The notes: generated by a model from the letters alone, not told the origin. A stretch of 64,000 nucleotides of DNA from Erpobdella octoculata (GCA_963978895.1 OZ022243.1:3055521-3119520), one strand, 5' to 3'. Shown: positions 28,133-38,344, numbered from the stretch's first letter. Made by a program: numbers and translations.

Positions 28133-29100
28133 ATGAACTTTCTTATACATTTTTTGATTTCTATTTGCATTTCAAACGTTTTTGAAAGCCATGCAAACAG
28201 CTTCAACATTTTCTTCAGAAAAGAGCCGTGTTATTATGATCTTGAAACGACCAAACTGACAACCTCTTCTGTAAAACATTGCCAGCTGCAATGCTTGCTG
28301 TTGTTATCCAAATTGTGCGTCATGATCCAGTACAACAGCTACGCAAAAGAATGCAGAATTGTAAGCAATTGGTATCCTAAACTTTTACTTACTGTTAAGT
28401 CTCCTCAGAAGTGCGTCGGCTACTTAAGAAAAGGTACATTTGAAAAAAAAAAACTTTTTCAAATTTTACTACAAGTTCAAACTATAATTATTTTTACAGG
28501 TTTGTGTCCATCGGACTTTGTTTTCATCCCCAAAGTTTGGACCTGTCTACAGGTTAAACACGGATCATGGAACTGGTCGGAGGCAAGAAACCAGTGCAAT
28601 CAATTGGGAATGTTTGTTTATCCGGCTATTATAAAAGTTGGATTGCCATCCTCCTACATAGCTATCCTTCAATGTAATAGCATTTACTTATTACTAAAGT
28701 TTTAAGGATGTTTTTGATAATAATAAGTTATAAAAAACCATACCGAAGTTATAATTAAGTTTTAATATTTATTTTCTAATTTTTAATGTTTTTTCATTGA
28801 AAAAATGATTTTTTTCACAGATGATGTTGAACACAGAACCTGTTGAACGAATCGTACGGCTTTTGGAACGCCGGTCAGAGAGTAATACCAGGTAACCTAT
28901 CTACAAGATTTGTTTGGAAACCGTATCCAGGATCTGAAGTTGAAGTCGTTGATTACAAAGCAAACGTCAAAACACCATCTTCTTATTCCTGCTTGTTCAG
29001 TTATTATAACTCGAACACTCGTTTAATTATGGGCATTTCCTTTGACTCGTGCGATGAAAAGAAATGTGCCCTCTGCCAAACCAGCAACATCTCTCCTTAA
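28133..29100 (+). pseudogene. L5: group A paralogue with frameshifted exon 3
   Basis: Exons 28133-28433 and 28500-28673 are intact and match L4 and L6 (signal peptide, PAN cysteines in EPCY, HCQLQC, LCVMIQY, KEC and KCVGY, then LCPSDFVF, HGSWNWSEAR). Exon 3 should start at 28821 after TTTTTCACAG. Compared with L6 it lacks 7 bases in the segment encoding the cysteine-rich start, which puts TGT TGA in frame at 28841-28846. The rest of exon 3 (YGFWNAGQRV to KKCALC, TAA at 29098-29100) is preserved in the shifted frame. Unless an unseen splice compensates, the product is truncated before the second lectin half. Promoter block, splice sites and all other exons look intact, so the lesion is recent. 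Confidence 0.8.
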
Positions 29101-30049
29101 TTTGTTGAATAATGCAATCAAGGCCACATACAGGATTTTTTACAAAAAGATTTTGTGGTAGCCATTTTTTTTCCAAAATCTATTTTTTTTATATTTCAAT
29201 AATTTTTATTTATTTTTGTACTTAAAATAATTATTTATATAAAATAAATAAGGAAGTTTTAGAAAAAATTTGGGAAAATGCACTTCCAAATACCCTTTCT
29301 GTCATCAGCAATTTTGTAAGTAAAAAATTTATAGAATTTTTGAAAAATTTGTTTTAAAGAAAGTCCTTACCGTTAAGAATAAAAATGAATATGTTGAGTT
29401 AATACCCCTGGTCATCAATTTTTTTGGATTCAAAAGTGTATTGAGATTTAAAAAATATTTTTTTTTAATTTTTGCGGATGAAAGGTTTTTTAATAAGTGA
29501 AGCTATCTATGGATTTGCTGAAATGACTCTACAATGCCGACTGCTATTTGCAAATTAATTAAAAATTTCTTTAGAGTCAATAGTTACTTTCCTAGGTATG
29601 CTAAGGATAACAAGTCAAGGTAATTTTCTCATAAGAGATTTAATTATTTTTGTGTCGAAAAAGGTCTGGATTTGGTTTTTTATATTTGGATTAATTTTTC
29701 CATTGTTGAAAAACAAACTGTTAATTGCTGGAGTTGATCTATCTTCATTATTGATTTTTTTTTTCATTTTTGTTGCCACAAAGAAAGGTCAAAACTCAAA
29801 AGCCAGAAAAAGTTCCACTCTGAGTGATTTATGTATCATGAATATCATTGTCCTGCTAGCTTTATAATTTTAACAACTTTTTTACCCATCATTCATTTCC
29901 GTATTTAACCTATTTTGTTTTGAAAAATATGTTTAATGGTTTGAACTTGTAAATTTTTCCTGAAAACGGCCCTAAGTAACTTTTTAAATCGCAAATGTAC
30001 AACTTGTTTTTTAATCTCATTATATTTTGAAGATTAACTTTATTTCTTC
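29101..30049. other. 3' flank of L5, no gene
   Basis: The first part matches the 3' flank of L4 (GTTGAATAATGCAATCAAGG against 22424 onward). Positions 29660-29920 match 38030-38290 downstream of L6 (TTAATTGCTGGAGTT, CATTTTTGTTGCCACAAAGA), so flanking sequence was copied with the genes. An 89-codon frame at 29598-29867 lies in this copied flank and is not conserved downstream of L6. Confidence 0.55.
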
Positions 30050-30295
30050 TTTTGCATTTCACTCAATCACATATGCAATTCATTCAATAACATTTGCAAT
30101 TTACTCAAACACATTTGTAAGTCACTTAATCATCTTTGCAATTCACTCAATCACAATTGCAAATGGCTCAATTACATTTGCAATTCACTCAATAAGATAG
30201 CAATTCACTCAATCACATTTTCAGTTCATTCAATCGCATTTGTAATTCACTCCATCACATTAGCAATTTACTCAATCACAATTGCATTATTTTTT
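30050..30295. repeat. 21-bp satellite, second array
   Basis: Units of ACTCAATCACATTTGCAATT type with more divergence than the array at 22910-23095, located at the matching position 3' of L5. Confidence 0.85.
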
Positions 30296-30535
30296 TAGGT
30301 TACCGTGAATGTAATTTCGAATGACAATCAATTTCGTAGTTTTTTTCAATTTTCACTGTAGCACACCTAGTTGTTTTAATTGTTAGTTAAGCACACCTTT
30401 ATATATAAATTTTTCAATTCTTGAACACAGATTGGTTTCTAATAGTTTAAAAACTTTAAAATAACTTTCAAAACCGTATACAAACTTTTAAAGTAATAAA
30501 GTTTTATACTCAATTTTGCTTTTTGTTAAACATTA

Positions 30536-30905
30536 CATAAATAGAAATTACAATATATATATGTGTTTGTGTGTGTGCTTTTTGTATTGCTACGCCATTT
30601 ATCCGATTGTTATTTAAAATAAACACAACATTGAAAGGCGATAGAAGATGGTTTTTGTGAAAAAAATGAGATCGGATGAAGAAGCGAGAAGCAAGGTAGA
30701 GCGGGAGAGCGAGCAAGAACGGGAAAGCGAGCGGAAACGAAAGAGCAAGCCGGAACGGGAGAGCAATAGAAAAAAGAAACGTAAGAGCGAACGACAACGG
30801 GAACGGGAGAGAGTGCTAAAGTGGAAACAAAAGAGCGATCTGCAGCCGGAACAGGAAAATGAGCAAGAACGGGAAAGTGACCGGGAACGAAACAAAATAC
30901 CCCTA
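30536..30905 (+). mobile_element. Helitron-like element (copy 5)
   Basis: It starts near a TATATATATGTGTTTGTG run, then GCTACGCCATTTATCCGAT (compare copy 4) and a purine minisatellite at 30670-30890 with GAGCGGGAGAGCGAGC-like units. The end after 30905 lacks the CCGGG hairpin. Serine/arginine- and glutamate/lysine-rich ORFs are artefacts of the tract. Confidence 0.5.
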
Positions 30906-30998
30906 ATACGACTTTTTTGCAACTTCAAGAGCATTTTGCAAAAAAACCTGAAGTTCTGGGAAGAAAATGAAAGTCATTTTCGGAATCAGACAATATTG

Positions 30999-31910
30999 TG
31001 ATTATCACAAAAATTTGATTATCACAAAAATGTGATTATACATTTCATGATAATTATACATTTCATGAAATGTGTGATTATCACAAAAAAGTGATTATCA
31101 CAAAAAAGTGATTATCACAAAAATGTGATTATCACAAAAATGTGATTATCACAAAAATGTGATTATCACAAAAATGTGATTATCACAAAAATGTGATTAT
31201 CACAAAAATGTGATTATCACAAAAATGTGATTATCACAAAAATGTGATTATCACAAAAATGTGATTATCACAAAAATGTGATTATCACAAAAATGTGATT
31301 ATCACAAAAATGTGATTATCACAAAAATGTGATTATCACAAAAATGTGATTATCACAAAAATGTGATTATCACAAAAATGTGATTATCACAAAAATGTGA
31401 TTATCACAAAAATGTGATTATCACAAAAATGTGATTATCACAAAAATGTGATTATCACAAAAATGTGATTATCACAAAAATGTGATTATCACAAAAATGT
31501 GATTATCACAAAAATGTGATTATCACAAAAATGTGATTATCACAAAAATGTGATTATCACAAAAATGTGATTATCACAAAAATGTGATTATCACAAAAAT
31601 GTGATTATCACAAAAATGTGATTATCACAAAAATGTGATTATCACAAAAATGTGATTATCACAAAAATGTGATTATTACAAAAATGTGATTATCACAAAG
31701 TTAGTGATTACCACTAATTATGTGATTATCACAATTGTGATAATGACATAATTTTATCATGAAATGTATAATTATCATGAAATGTGTGATTATCACAAAT
31801 TGTGCGATTATCACAAAATGTGTGATCACATCGATAAGTGTGATCACTTTGTCATGTTTGATTATCACTTAGTGTGTGGTTATCACAAAATGTGTAAATA
31901 TCACAAAGCG
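30999..31910. repeat. 17-bp hairpin-forming satellite (GTGATTATCACAAAAAT)
   Basis: About 36 near-identical 17-base units from about 31069 to 31690, flanked by degenerate units on both sides (31000-31068 and 31690-31910). Each unit contains perfect arms GTGAT and ATCAC around one T, so either strand can fold a string of small hairpins. The 63-codon frame at 31764-31955 is a translation of the satellite. Confidence 0.97.
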
Positions 31911-31929
31911 TTGGGCGTATTATTTTTTA

Positions 31930-32256
31930 TAAATGTTTTTTTAGAGAAGTTTTGATGTTGTATATGCGCCGAACGTCGGGAAACCGAATTTTCAAAAAAT
32001 GGTGTAACACGTATCTTTTTATTTTTCAAGAAGAATCCATATACCAAATTTCAAAATCTCCTCATTTTTGGTTTTCGAGATATACATTGTTTTAGAAAAA
32101 AGTTTGTTTTCCAGTTTCTTCCCCTCAGGAGTAAAATTTTCAAAAATCCTATCTTAGTGGATGCTTACGCAATAAAAATAATGTAAATTCCAAAAATGCA
32201 ATAACAGTTTGATTTACAATAAAACTATAAAAAAATGGCAAGATATTATCTAATTT
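31930..32256. other. Repeat-like sequence, no gene
   Basis: It contains ATATACCAAATTTCAAAATC and TTTTCGAGATATAC, a style of sequence common in invertebrate transposon ends, leading into the GC-rich repeat at 32257. No coding frame. Confidence 0.4.
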
Positions 32257-32356
32257 GTCGACGGGCCGGACCGTGCCGTAAGAAATCGGCCGTGCAGTAC
32301 GCTACTGTGGATGCTCTAATTCCCAGCGAACGAAGTTATGACGGGCACGGCTAGTA
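32257..32356 (+). repeat. GC-rich dispersed repeat, copy 1
   Basis: TTGTCGACGGGCCGGACC ... AAATCGGCC ... GTGGATGC ... TCTAATT ... GACGGGCACGGCTAGTATATA. The same ordered blocks occur at 33748-33872. Both copies run into a TA-rich tail, and copy 1 ends in CTAGT. Class unknown. Confidence 0.65.
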
Positions 32357-32408
32357 TATAATAAATCAACATATATAATCTCATTTTAATAACAATCAGT
32401 TTTTGTAG

Positions 32409-32713
32409 AAAAAAACGAAGCAGATGCATGTTATAATCCAGTCAATCTCGTACATGAGTTCTGGAACGCCGGACAGAGATTGATACCTGACAATAAAAAT
32501 ACGAGATTTGTTTGGAAGCCATTTCCTGATGTCATTGAAAAGTTTAGAAAACGTTTCAGCATCTACAAGACATGGCCAGCTCCTGACGACTGCATGAGTT
32601 CTATTACAAATTATTCCACTGCCAAGTATCAAACATGGAATTGGAGTCCATGCAACGATCTAAAATGCGTTTTATGTACAACTGAAGCAACACTTCAACA
32701 AAACTTTACGTGA
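32409..32713 (+). pseudogene. Orphan but intact group B exon 3
   Basis: A strong acceptor (TTTTTGTAG) at 32400-32408 is followed by a phase-1 open frame: EADACYNPVN, HEFWNAGQRLIPDN, RFVWKPFPDVIEKF, TWNWSPC, KCVLCTTEA, stop at 32711-32713. This is a full group B exon 3 without lesions, but no matching exon 1 or 2 exists in the 3.3 kb back to L5. It could be the surviving end of a deleted gene, or be spliced to upstream family exons in a chimeric transcript. It lies upstream of the L6 promoter block, as 19463-19766 does for L4. Confidence 0.8.
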
Positions 32714-33373
32714 ACTTGAACTACTGAAATGAAAGTCATAATAAACATTTTTGTTTCTTGGTTAAATGTTTGAAATTGCTTGAATGTAGCATGGATTCAA
32801 TTATTGATGTTTGAGAGTCACTTCATCTAAACTTGTTTAATAAACTTTTGTTGTGTTTTCAGTATGTGTTTGTTGGTATTTTATCTAAAAATGGTTAAAT
32901 TCAAATACCTGCAATACTTAAGTATTAAAAAGAAGCGACATTTTTAACTAAGAAAAATAATAAATTTATTGGTTAGGTTAGGTTACCATAACTTTACAAT
33001 GTTGTCAGCTTTCAGATCGAACCACTAGACCAACGCGTCTCACAATAATGCACAAGTTGTGTCAATAAAAGTTATTTAGTGCTTTTTATTCAAGTTTTCA
33101 CCAAAATGAGTTAGTATTTTAAGTTTTTATTTCTTCCATCGCTTTACAATTTGTTTGGAAACACGTGACATTCATGTTCTGGCTGTTTTGATTGCTACTC
33201 ACAATGATTCTGCACTAATGATAACGTCATTTAAAATTGTTTTTCTTATTTCTTCAACTAGACTAGACGCCTAGGATCAATGGAGCTAAAAGTTGTTTTA
33301 AGATATTGTACCGGAAATGTTTTTATCTTAAAATTAAAAGCTCATTAAACAAAGTAATCTTGAACAAGCTTTT
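32714..33373. other. Intergenic, no gene seen
   Basis: AT-rich. A weak tRNA-like string exists on the minus strand at 33010-33055 (see rejected items). Nothing else recognised. Confidence 0.45.
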
Positions 33374-33428
33374 TCGAATTGTCCAGCATTCCAGAACTCA
33401 TATTTGAGATTTACAGCATTGCGCATTT
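33374..33428 (-). pseudogene. Tiny exon 3 relic on the opposite strand
   Basis: The minus strand reads NAVNLKYEFWNAGQF, matching the start of L10 exon 3 (CRNAASLKHEFWNAGQR). It is the only family fragment found on the minus strand and points to an inversion or a template-switch insertion. Confidence 0.7.
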
Positions 33429-33689
33429 ATTAAACGAACAGAATTGCACCAATTTAAAAACAGTAACTAGTAGTAACATGTGATTTTTAAGTGTTAGAAA
33501 TCTTATGATTATAAAGTTCCGCTATTACTTCACAAAATATTTGAACATTTAAAACAATTTAACTTTTAAAAATAAACCTTTAAACTGATTAGTTGGATTT
33601 GTATTAAATTTTAACAGAGTCAGAATATCGCTAAAAAATTTCTAATATTTTATTTAATAAATCTATTTCTTTCCAAGTTTTTAGGGATT

Positions 33690-33867
33690 GTAATGCTGTA
33701 GAAACGGGCCAGCCCGGGCCTGGAATTTTGGTTTATAAAACGGGGCGGGCCAAGTTGTCGACAGGCTGGGCCGAGCCGGACCATGAAAAATCGGCCTGTG
33801 CTGTACTGTACTATGGATGCACGGTTCCAATTCTCTAATTTCAAGCGATCGAAGCCGCGACGGGCAC

Positions 33868-33872
<5 letters not shown>
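33690..33872 (+). repeat. GC-rich dispersed repeat, copy 2
   Basis: Homologous to 32257-32356 from TTGTCGACAGGCTGGGCC to GACGGGCACTTCTAATATAT. Copy 2 has an additional GC-rich 5' part (AAACGGGCCAGCCCGGGCC at about 33700). It is followed by a TA array. Confidence 0.6.

Positions 33873-33935
<63 letters not shown>
33873..33935. repeat. (TA)n microsatellite
   Basis: An uninterrupted TA array directly before the left arm of the palindromic element. Confidence 0.97.
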
Positions 33936-33939
<4 letters not shown>

Positions 33940-34089
33940 TTGAATACTTCGGCGCTATATGTTCTTTTAGGCAAACTCGATTGAAAAAAGTGGCGCACTT
34001 GGCTGAATCGATTTTATTTTTAATTTTTTCCAATACTCTAAATCGGTTTAAAAATAATTTATTCCCAAACACAAACTCCATAATCTTAT

Positions 34090-35200
34090 ATTTTATTTTT
34101 ATTTTATTTTATCTAAAACAAAACAAGAGTCTTGCACTAAGAATGCCATTAACAATATGTCAAATTAAAAAAGTGTTTTTTCAACAATGCTCTGAAGTCT
34201 TCATTTAGAACAGCACTTCGCATAGATTTAGGTAGTTGGTTCCATGCACCGGGCCCGGAAACGGCGAATGCTCGTTTACCGAAACTTCGACGAGTTCTTG
34301 GGATGACAGCGTCACCATGGGAGGACGAACGTAGATGTTGACGACCAGAATGAGAGGAGCACAGGCTTATCATCCGTGTCATGTAGGCAGGGGCACGATT
34401 TGTTAAAATATTGTAAACCAGTAAGCAGAGTTTTAAGGTCACTCTTTCCGGTAGGGGGAGCCAGTGTAGTTGGCGGAGAAGAGGCGTGATGTGGTCCCGT
34501 CGAGAGATGCCACCGATAAGACGTGCAGCAGCATGAAGAACCGCAGTGAGCGGGCGAAGAGCAGTCATCGGCAGGCCAGCAAGGACCACGTTACAATAAT
34601 CTAATCTAGAAATAACAAGAGCCTGGACCAAAATCCGCACGCAGTGTTTGTTTAGGGCACCCTTGATCTGTCGGATGCGGCGTAGGTGGAAGAAACAAGA
34701 TCGTGCCACGGCCGATATATGTAGATTCATTAGCAAGGAGCTATCCAGTATCACACCAAGATTTCTAATAGACTTCAGGGGGTGATGACGCAGTCAGTAC
34801 TGATTTGAAGACTACAGTCATCCAGGTGTCGCGTTGAGATGTTCCCTCGATGGAACCAGATAAGTTCTGTTTTAGAGGGGTTTAGGCTCAATCTCATAGA
34901 CGAGGACCAAACGCGAATCTCGCTGACACAGGCGACAAGACGCTCTCTAACGGACTGCAGGTCGGTTACGTCAAAATGAATGTACAGCTGAGTATCATCA
35001 GCGTAAAGATGAGTCTGCACGTCGTGAGAAGAAGCAATTCGAGTAATATGGCTTGTGTAAAGGATGAAGAGAAGTGGACCTAAGATTGAACCCTGAGGCA
35101 CACCACAGTCAACGGCCGATACTCTCGACGTCGCCCGGCCCAATCGGATAAGATGTGTTCGATTTGATAGAAAAGACCCAATCCAGTCAAGTGCTAATAT
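34090..35200 (-). pseudogene. 5'-truncated CR1/L2-like LINE inserted in the palindrome
   Basis: Read on the minus strand, the 5' part encodes DCGVPQGSILGPLLFILYT and YADDTQLYIHF (reverse transcriptase core, 35143-34775). After a frame break near 34760 comes LDYCNVVLAGLP, HWLPLPERVTLKLCLL, AFAVSGPGAWNQLP and LKKHFFNL to the stop near 34149. The 3' tail on that strand is A-rich TAAAA repetition at 34091-34115. Only the last third of ORF2 is present, typical of 5' truncation by target-primed reverse transcription. Frames are largely open, so the insertion is fairly young. Its ends fall exactly where the palindrome is interrupted. Confidence 0.82.
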
Positions 35201-35201
35201 A

Positions 35202-35245
35202 GGCTAATAGATCTATTTCGGCAATTTTTTGCCATCATCAGAGCC
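35202..35245 (-). ncRNA. Hammerhead-ribozyme-like motif (left inner arm)
   Basis: A 44-base motif on the minus strand, identical to the one at 35414-35457: stem I GGCU/AGCC, core CUGAUGA, a 4-bp stem II (GGCA/UGCC), GAAA, a short self-complementary stem III segment and UU at the cleavage position. See the plus-strand copy for details. Confidence 0.55.
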
Positions 35246-35413
35246 GTTTAACTTTTTAAAATAAAATGCAGTGACTAAATGGTAAAAGATACAACTAATT
35301 GAAAGGAATTAAAATACAATTTAAATAAAATTTAAATTCATTATATACAAATGTTACAACATAAAAAATATTTAAATTAAAATAATTATAATTTTTATTT
35401 TAAAAAGTTAAAC

Positions 35414-35457
35414 GGCTCTGATGATGGCAAAAAATTGCCGAAATAGATCTATTAGCC
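35414..35457 (+). ncRNA. Hammerhead-ribozyme-like motif (right inner arm)
   Basis: Stem I GGCU (35414-35417) pairs with AGCC (35454-35457). CUGAUGA at 35418-35424 is the conserved core, followed by one extra U. Stem II is GGCA (35426-35429) with UGCC (35436-35439). GAAA at 35440-35443 completes the core. Stem III is the self-complementary UAGAUCUA (35444-35451). UU (35452-35453) fits the NUH cleavage rule with U17. The very short stem III is like hammerheads of Penelope-like elements and retrozymes, which act best as dimers. The extra U after the core is non-canonical, so activity is uncertain. Confidence 0.6.
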
Positions 35458-35583
35458 TATAAGATTATGGAGTTTGTGTTTGGGAATAAATTATTTTTAA
35501 ACCGATTTAGAGTATTGGAAAGAATTAAAAATAAAATCGATTCAGCCAAGTGCGCCACTTTTTTCAATCGAGTTTGCCTAAAA

Positions 35584-35585
<2 letters not shown>

Positions 35586-35638
<53 letters not shown>

Positions 35639-35656
35639 AATATATATATATATATG
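35586..35656. repeat. (TA)n microsatellite
   Basis: A TA array with TTTATA and AAATA interruptions directly after the right arm of the palindromic element. Confidence 0.95.
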
Positions 35657-35669
35657 TATTTATTTATTT

Positions 35670-35960
35670 TTAAAGTGCTTGAGTTTTTAGTAAAATGTTT
35701 GACAAACAACGTCCGCTGTTATTCTTTTCTTTAATGTTGGTAGTCTATCGAGCATTAATGCATTTTGTTTACAACTAAAAGTCTTCAATTTTTAAGGTTG
35801 ACAAACGTTGTGACAACATGACATTGCAAGTACTTTTAGACTACTCCAATGTTTTGTTATTCAGTGAATGTTGCGGCTTTTGACAGACACGCCGTAGTGC
35901 ACTTGCGTCATTTTCCAACTCAACATGAGGTTATAAAATGGTTTGAGACATTTTCAAGGC
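35670..35960 (+). promoter_or_regulatory. Conserved upstream block of L6 with TATA box
   Basis: Homologous to the L4 block over nearly 300 bases: GTCTATCGAGCATTAATGCA, GTTGACA, TGTGACAACA, CAAGTACTTTTA, CTACTCCAATG, GTGAATGTTG, GACACGCCGTAGTGCACTTG, then TTATAAAATGG at 35931-35941 as TATA box. The start codon is about 300 bases downstream. Confidence 0.65.
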
Positions 35961-36242
35961 TTAGTTTCTGAAAATTTGTAAAATTGTCGTTGATAGCGTG
36001 TTAAGAAAAATAAACCTTATAAGTGTTATTAAATTATTTTACTGTTGTTTTTGGAAATACAAAACACGTTTTCCAATACTATTTTGTTAACAAGCTTTAT
36101 TTTATTAAAAAACTATTAAAGATTGAATAATGTGAAAACAGGATTAAACAATTAAATTTTAATTGGTTTAGAAGCTTTTTTATTTATTTAATTAATATAA
36201 TATAATAATAAAAACGCTTTTTATTAAGTAGTTACTCAAAAA

Positions 36243-37211
36243 ATGAACTTTTTTGCCCAGTTTCTGGTTTTTATTTGCATCTTAAACGTTGTCGAAAGCG
36301 ATGCAAACAACTTTGATATTCTATTCAGAAAAGAGCCGTGTTATCTTGGTTATGAATTGATCAAACTGACAACTTCTTCTGTAAAACTTTGCCAGCTGCA
36401 ATGCTTGCAGTTGCTAAAAAAGTTGTGCGTCATGATCCAGTACAACAGCTACGCAAAAGAGTGCATCATTGTAAGCAATTGGTATCCTAAATTTGGACTC
36501 ACGGTTATGTCTCCTCAGAAGTGCGTCGGCTACTTAAGAAAAGGTACCTTTTTGGATAAAACTGTTTTTTTAATTTACTACAAGTTCAAACTATAGTTAT
36601 TTTTACAGATTTGTGCCCATCGGATTTTGTTTTCATCCCTAAAGTTTGGACCTGTCTCCAAGTTAAATACGGATCATGGAACTGGTCGGAGGCGAGAAAC
36701 CAGTGCAATCAAATGGGAATGTTTGTTTATCCGGCTATTATAAAAATTGGATTGCCATCCTCCTACATAGCTAATATTCAAAGTAATATCATTTACTTAT
36801 TACTGAGGTTTTAGTGATGTTTTTAAATTATAAAAATTGACAATTAAGTTATAATTTGAATTAAAATAACTATTTTCCACTTATTTATGGTTTTTTGATT
36901 AAGAAAATCTGTTTTTTTCAACAGATGATGTTCGATACATCAACTGTTACACGAATAACTCATTGTACGGTTTTTGGAACGCCGGTCAGAGAGTAATACC
37001 CGGTAACCTATCTGCAAGATTTGTTTGGAAACCGTATCCTGGATCTGAAGTTGAGTTCGTTGATTACAAATCATATGTAAATTTTGCATCTTCTCATTCC
37101 TGCATGTTCAACTCTTTCAATTGGGCTAGCCGTATAATTACCAAAACGGCCTGGGACTCGTGCGATGAAAAGAAATGTGCTCTCTGTCAAACTGACAGCA
37201 TCTCTCCTTAG
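36243..37211 (+). CDS. L6: group A PAN/apple + C-type-lectin-like protein, 3 exons
   Basis: Coding exons 36243-36543, 36609-36782 and 36925-37211 (301+174+287) give 253 residues, the same exon lengths as L4. The signal peptide covers about 1-20 (FFAQFLVFICILNV). PAN cysteines follow the family spacing (EPCY, LCQLQC, LCVMIQY, KEC, KCVGY). The lectin halves read LCPSDFVF, YGSWNWSEAR, then YGFWNAGQRVIPGN, RFVWKPYPGSEVEF, WDSC and KKCALC. This is the most compact gene of the cluster: introns are 65 and 142 bases and free of transposons. It can serve as the reference for reading L4 and L5. Probably secreted; regulation is likely shared with L4 and L5 through the upstream block. Confidence 0.88.
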
Positions 37212-37301
37212 TTTGTTGATGATGCAAGGGTCTAGTGGTGTTTGTAATTTTAATGCTTTTTGTTTTTTAAATTGTTTTTTTTATAAATAGTGTTTTAATC
37301 T

Positions 37302-37474
37302 AGATTTGATCACATGCCATATCCTAGCGTAAATCTGTTATTTGTGGATTATGGGGGATACATAACCCAGCCAACTAGTGATAGCTGCATGAATTTCTTG
37401 CTTCAATATAATTCACATGCTTTAGTGGTTGTAACGTTCTGAAACGTGTTTTGTGTCAAACGGAATTTACATAA
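37302..37474 (+). pseudogene. Exon 3 relic of L7 type
   Basis: It reads PYPSVNLLFVDYGGY, TQPTSDSCMN, then loses frame after VVVTF (FSGCNVLKCVLC in L7). It lies just behind L6. The first third of the exon is missing. Confidence 0.7.
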
Positions 37475-38344
37475 CGTGAAACGGTTACATTTAAACATGT
37501 TTGCAGTGGAATTGTGATTGTTTTATTTCTTAGTCTAGCAGTTTATCTGTAGCTGTATTTTTTTTTCAAATTTAAAAGTTTTCCGCTATTTGATTTCATT
37601 TTTAATTTGAAAATAATAAATAAAAAATAAAACAAATTTTTTTGGCATTCATATTGTTAGTTTACTGCTAGAGCAAATAAGCTCTTGTACAACGTACTAA
37701 GTGCCGTGATCGGAGAAAAGAAACTGAAAGTGGAGGAAAAAAGGAAAAATTATTGACTCAAAGTTTTCACTTCAATCAATCAATCCAAAAACTTATAAAG
37801 CGCCTTCTCTTAAATTCAAAGGCACTTGCTCTCCAATAAATTTGCTAAATAAAAATGTTTTAAACATTCTACGAGCATAGATAACTAAAGAAAATGCTTT
37901 CTAAATAGCGTCTATAAGGCAGCACTACCAAGGACGTTTTGTAAACACGTAAACAATGAAACATTGTTGGTATTCAACACTTTTCTGATGCTAGTAGAGT
38001 TTCTGGTGTAAGAATAAATTATTTCTAATGTTGAAAAATATCTGGAGAAGAATTTTTTTATTTGGATAAAATTCCCTATTGCAGACCAAAAATAAATTAA
38101 TTGCTGGAGTTTTTCTACCTGTTTTCATTTTTGTTGCCACAAAGAAAATTCAAAACTTAAAATCTTAAAGTCAGGAAACGTTCCAGACTGAGTGATTTAT
38201 ATCTCATAAATATCATAATTTTGCTAACCTTATAACTTTAACAACTCTGCTGCACGTCATAAAATTCCATATTTAACGAACTTTAAAAATTTTCCCCGGT
38301 ATTTCCAGAGGAGGTGTGTTGAACCCGTTGAACCTTCCTTAAAA
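37475..38344. other. 3' flank region of L6, no gene
   Basis: Positions 38030-38290 match 29660-29920 behind L5, including GCTGGAGTTTTTCTACCTG and TTTTTGTTGCCACAAAGA. The rest is AT-rich and unremarkable. Confidence 0.5.

Larger units (their letters stand above)
33956..35594. mobile_element. Palindromic element with hammerhead-like motifs in both arms, split by a LINE
   Basis: Outer arms 33956-34089 and 35461-35594 are reverse complements with only one or two visible mismatches. Inner arms 35201-35268 and 35393-35459 are also essentially perfect reverse complements. If the LINE between 34090 and 35200 is removed in thought, the outer and inner arms join into one palindrome with arms of about 200 bases and a loop of about 124 bases (35269-35392). 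TA arrays bound both sides (33873-33935, 35586-35656). Each inner arm contains a hammerhead-ribozyme-like motif. No protein is encoded by the element itself. Related biology: Penelope-like elements and retrozymes carry hammerheads, but their usual layout is direct, not inverted. Confidence 0.75.

Noticed and set aside
29598..29867. 89-codon hydrophobic ORF
   Set aside because: It lies in a copied flank; the corresponding sequence behind L6 (38030-38290) has stops and indels, so no coding constraint.
31000..31910. CRISPR-like array of regular short repeats
   Set aside because: No spacers: the repeats are head-to-tail 17-mers, and the surroundings are eukaryotic.
33010..33055. tRNA-like string on the minus strand (GTTGGTCTAGTGGTTCGATC)
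   Set aside because: It resembles the box A region of a tRNA-derived SINE, but no cloverleaf or box B could be placed at the right distance.
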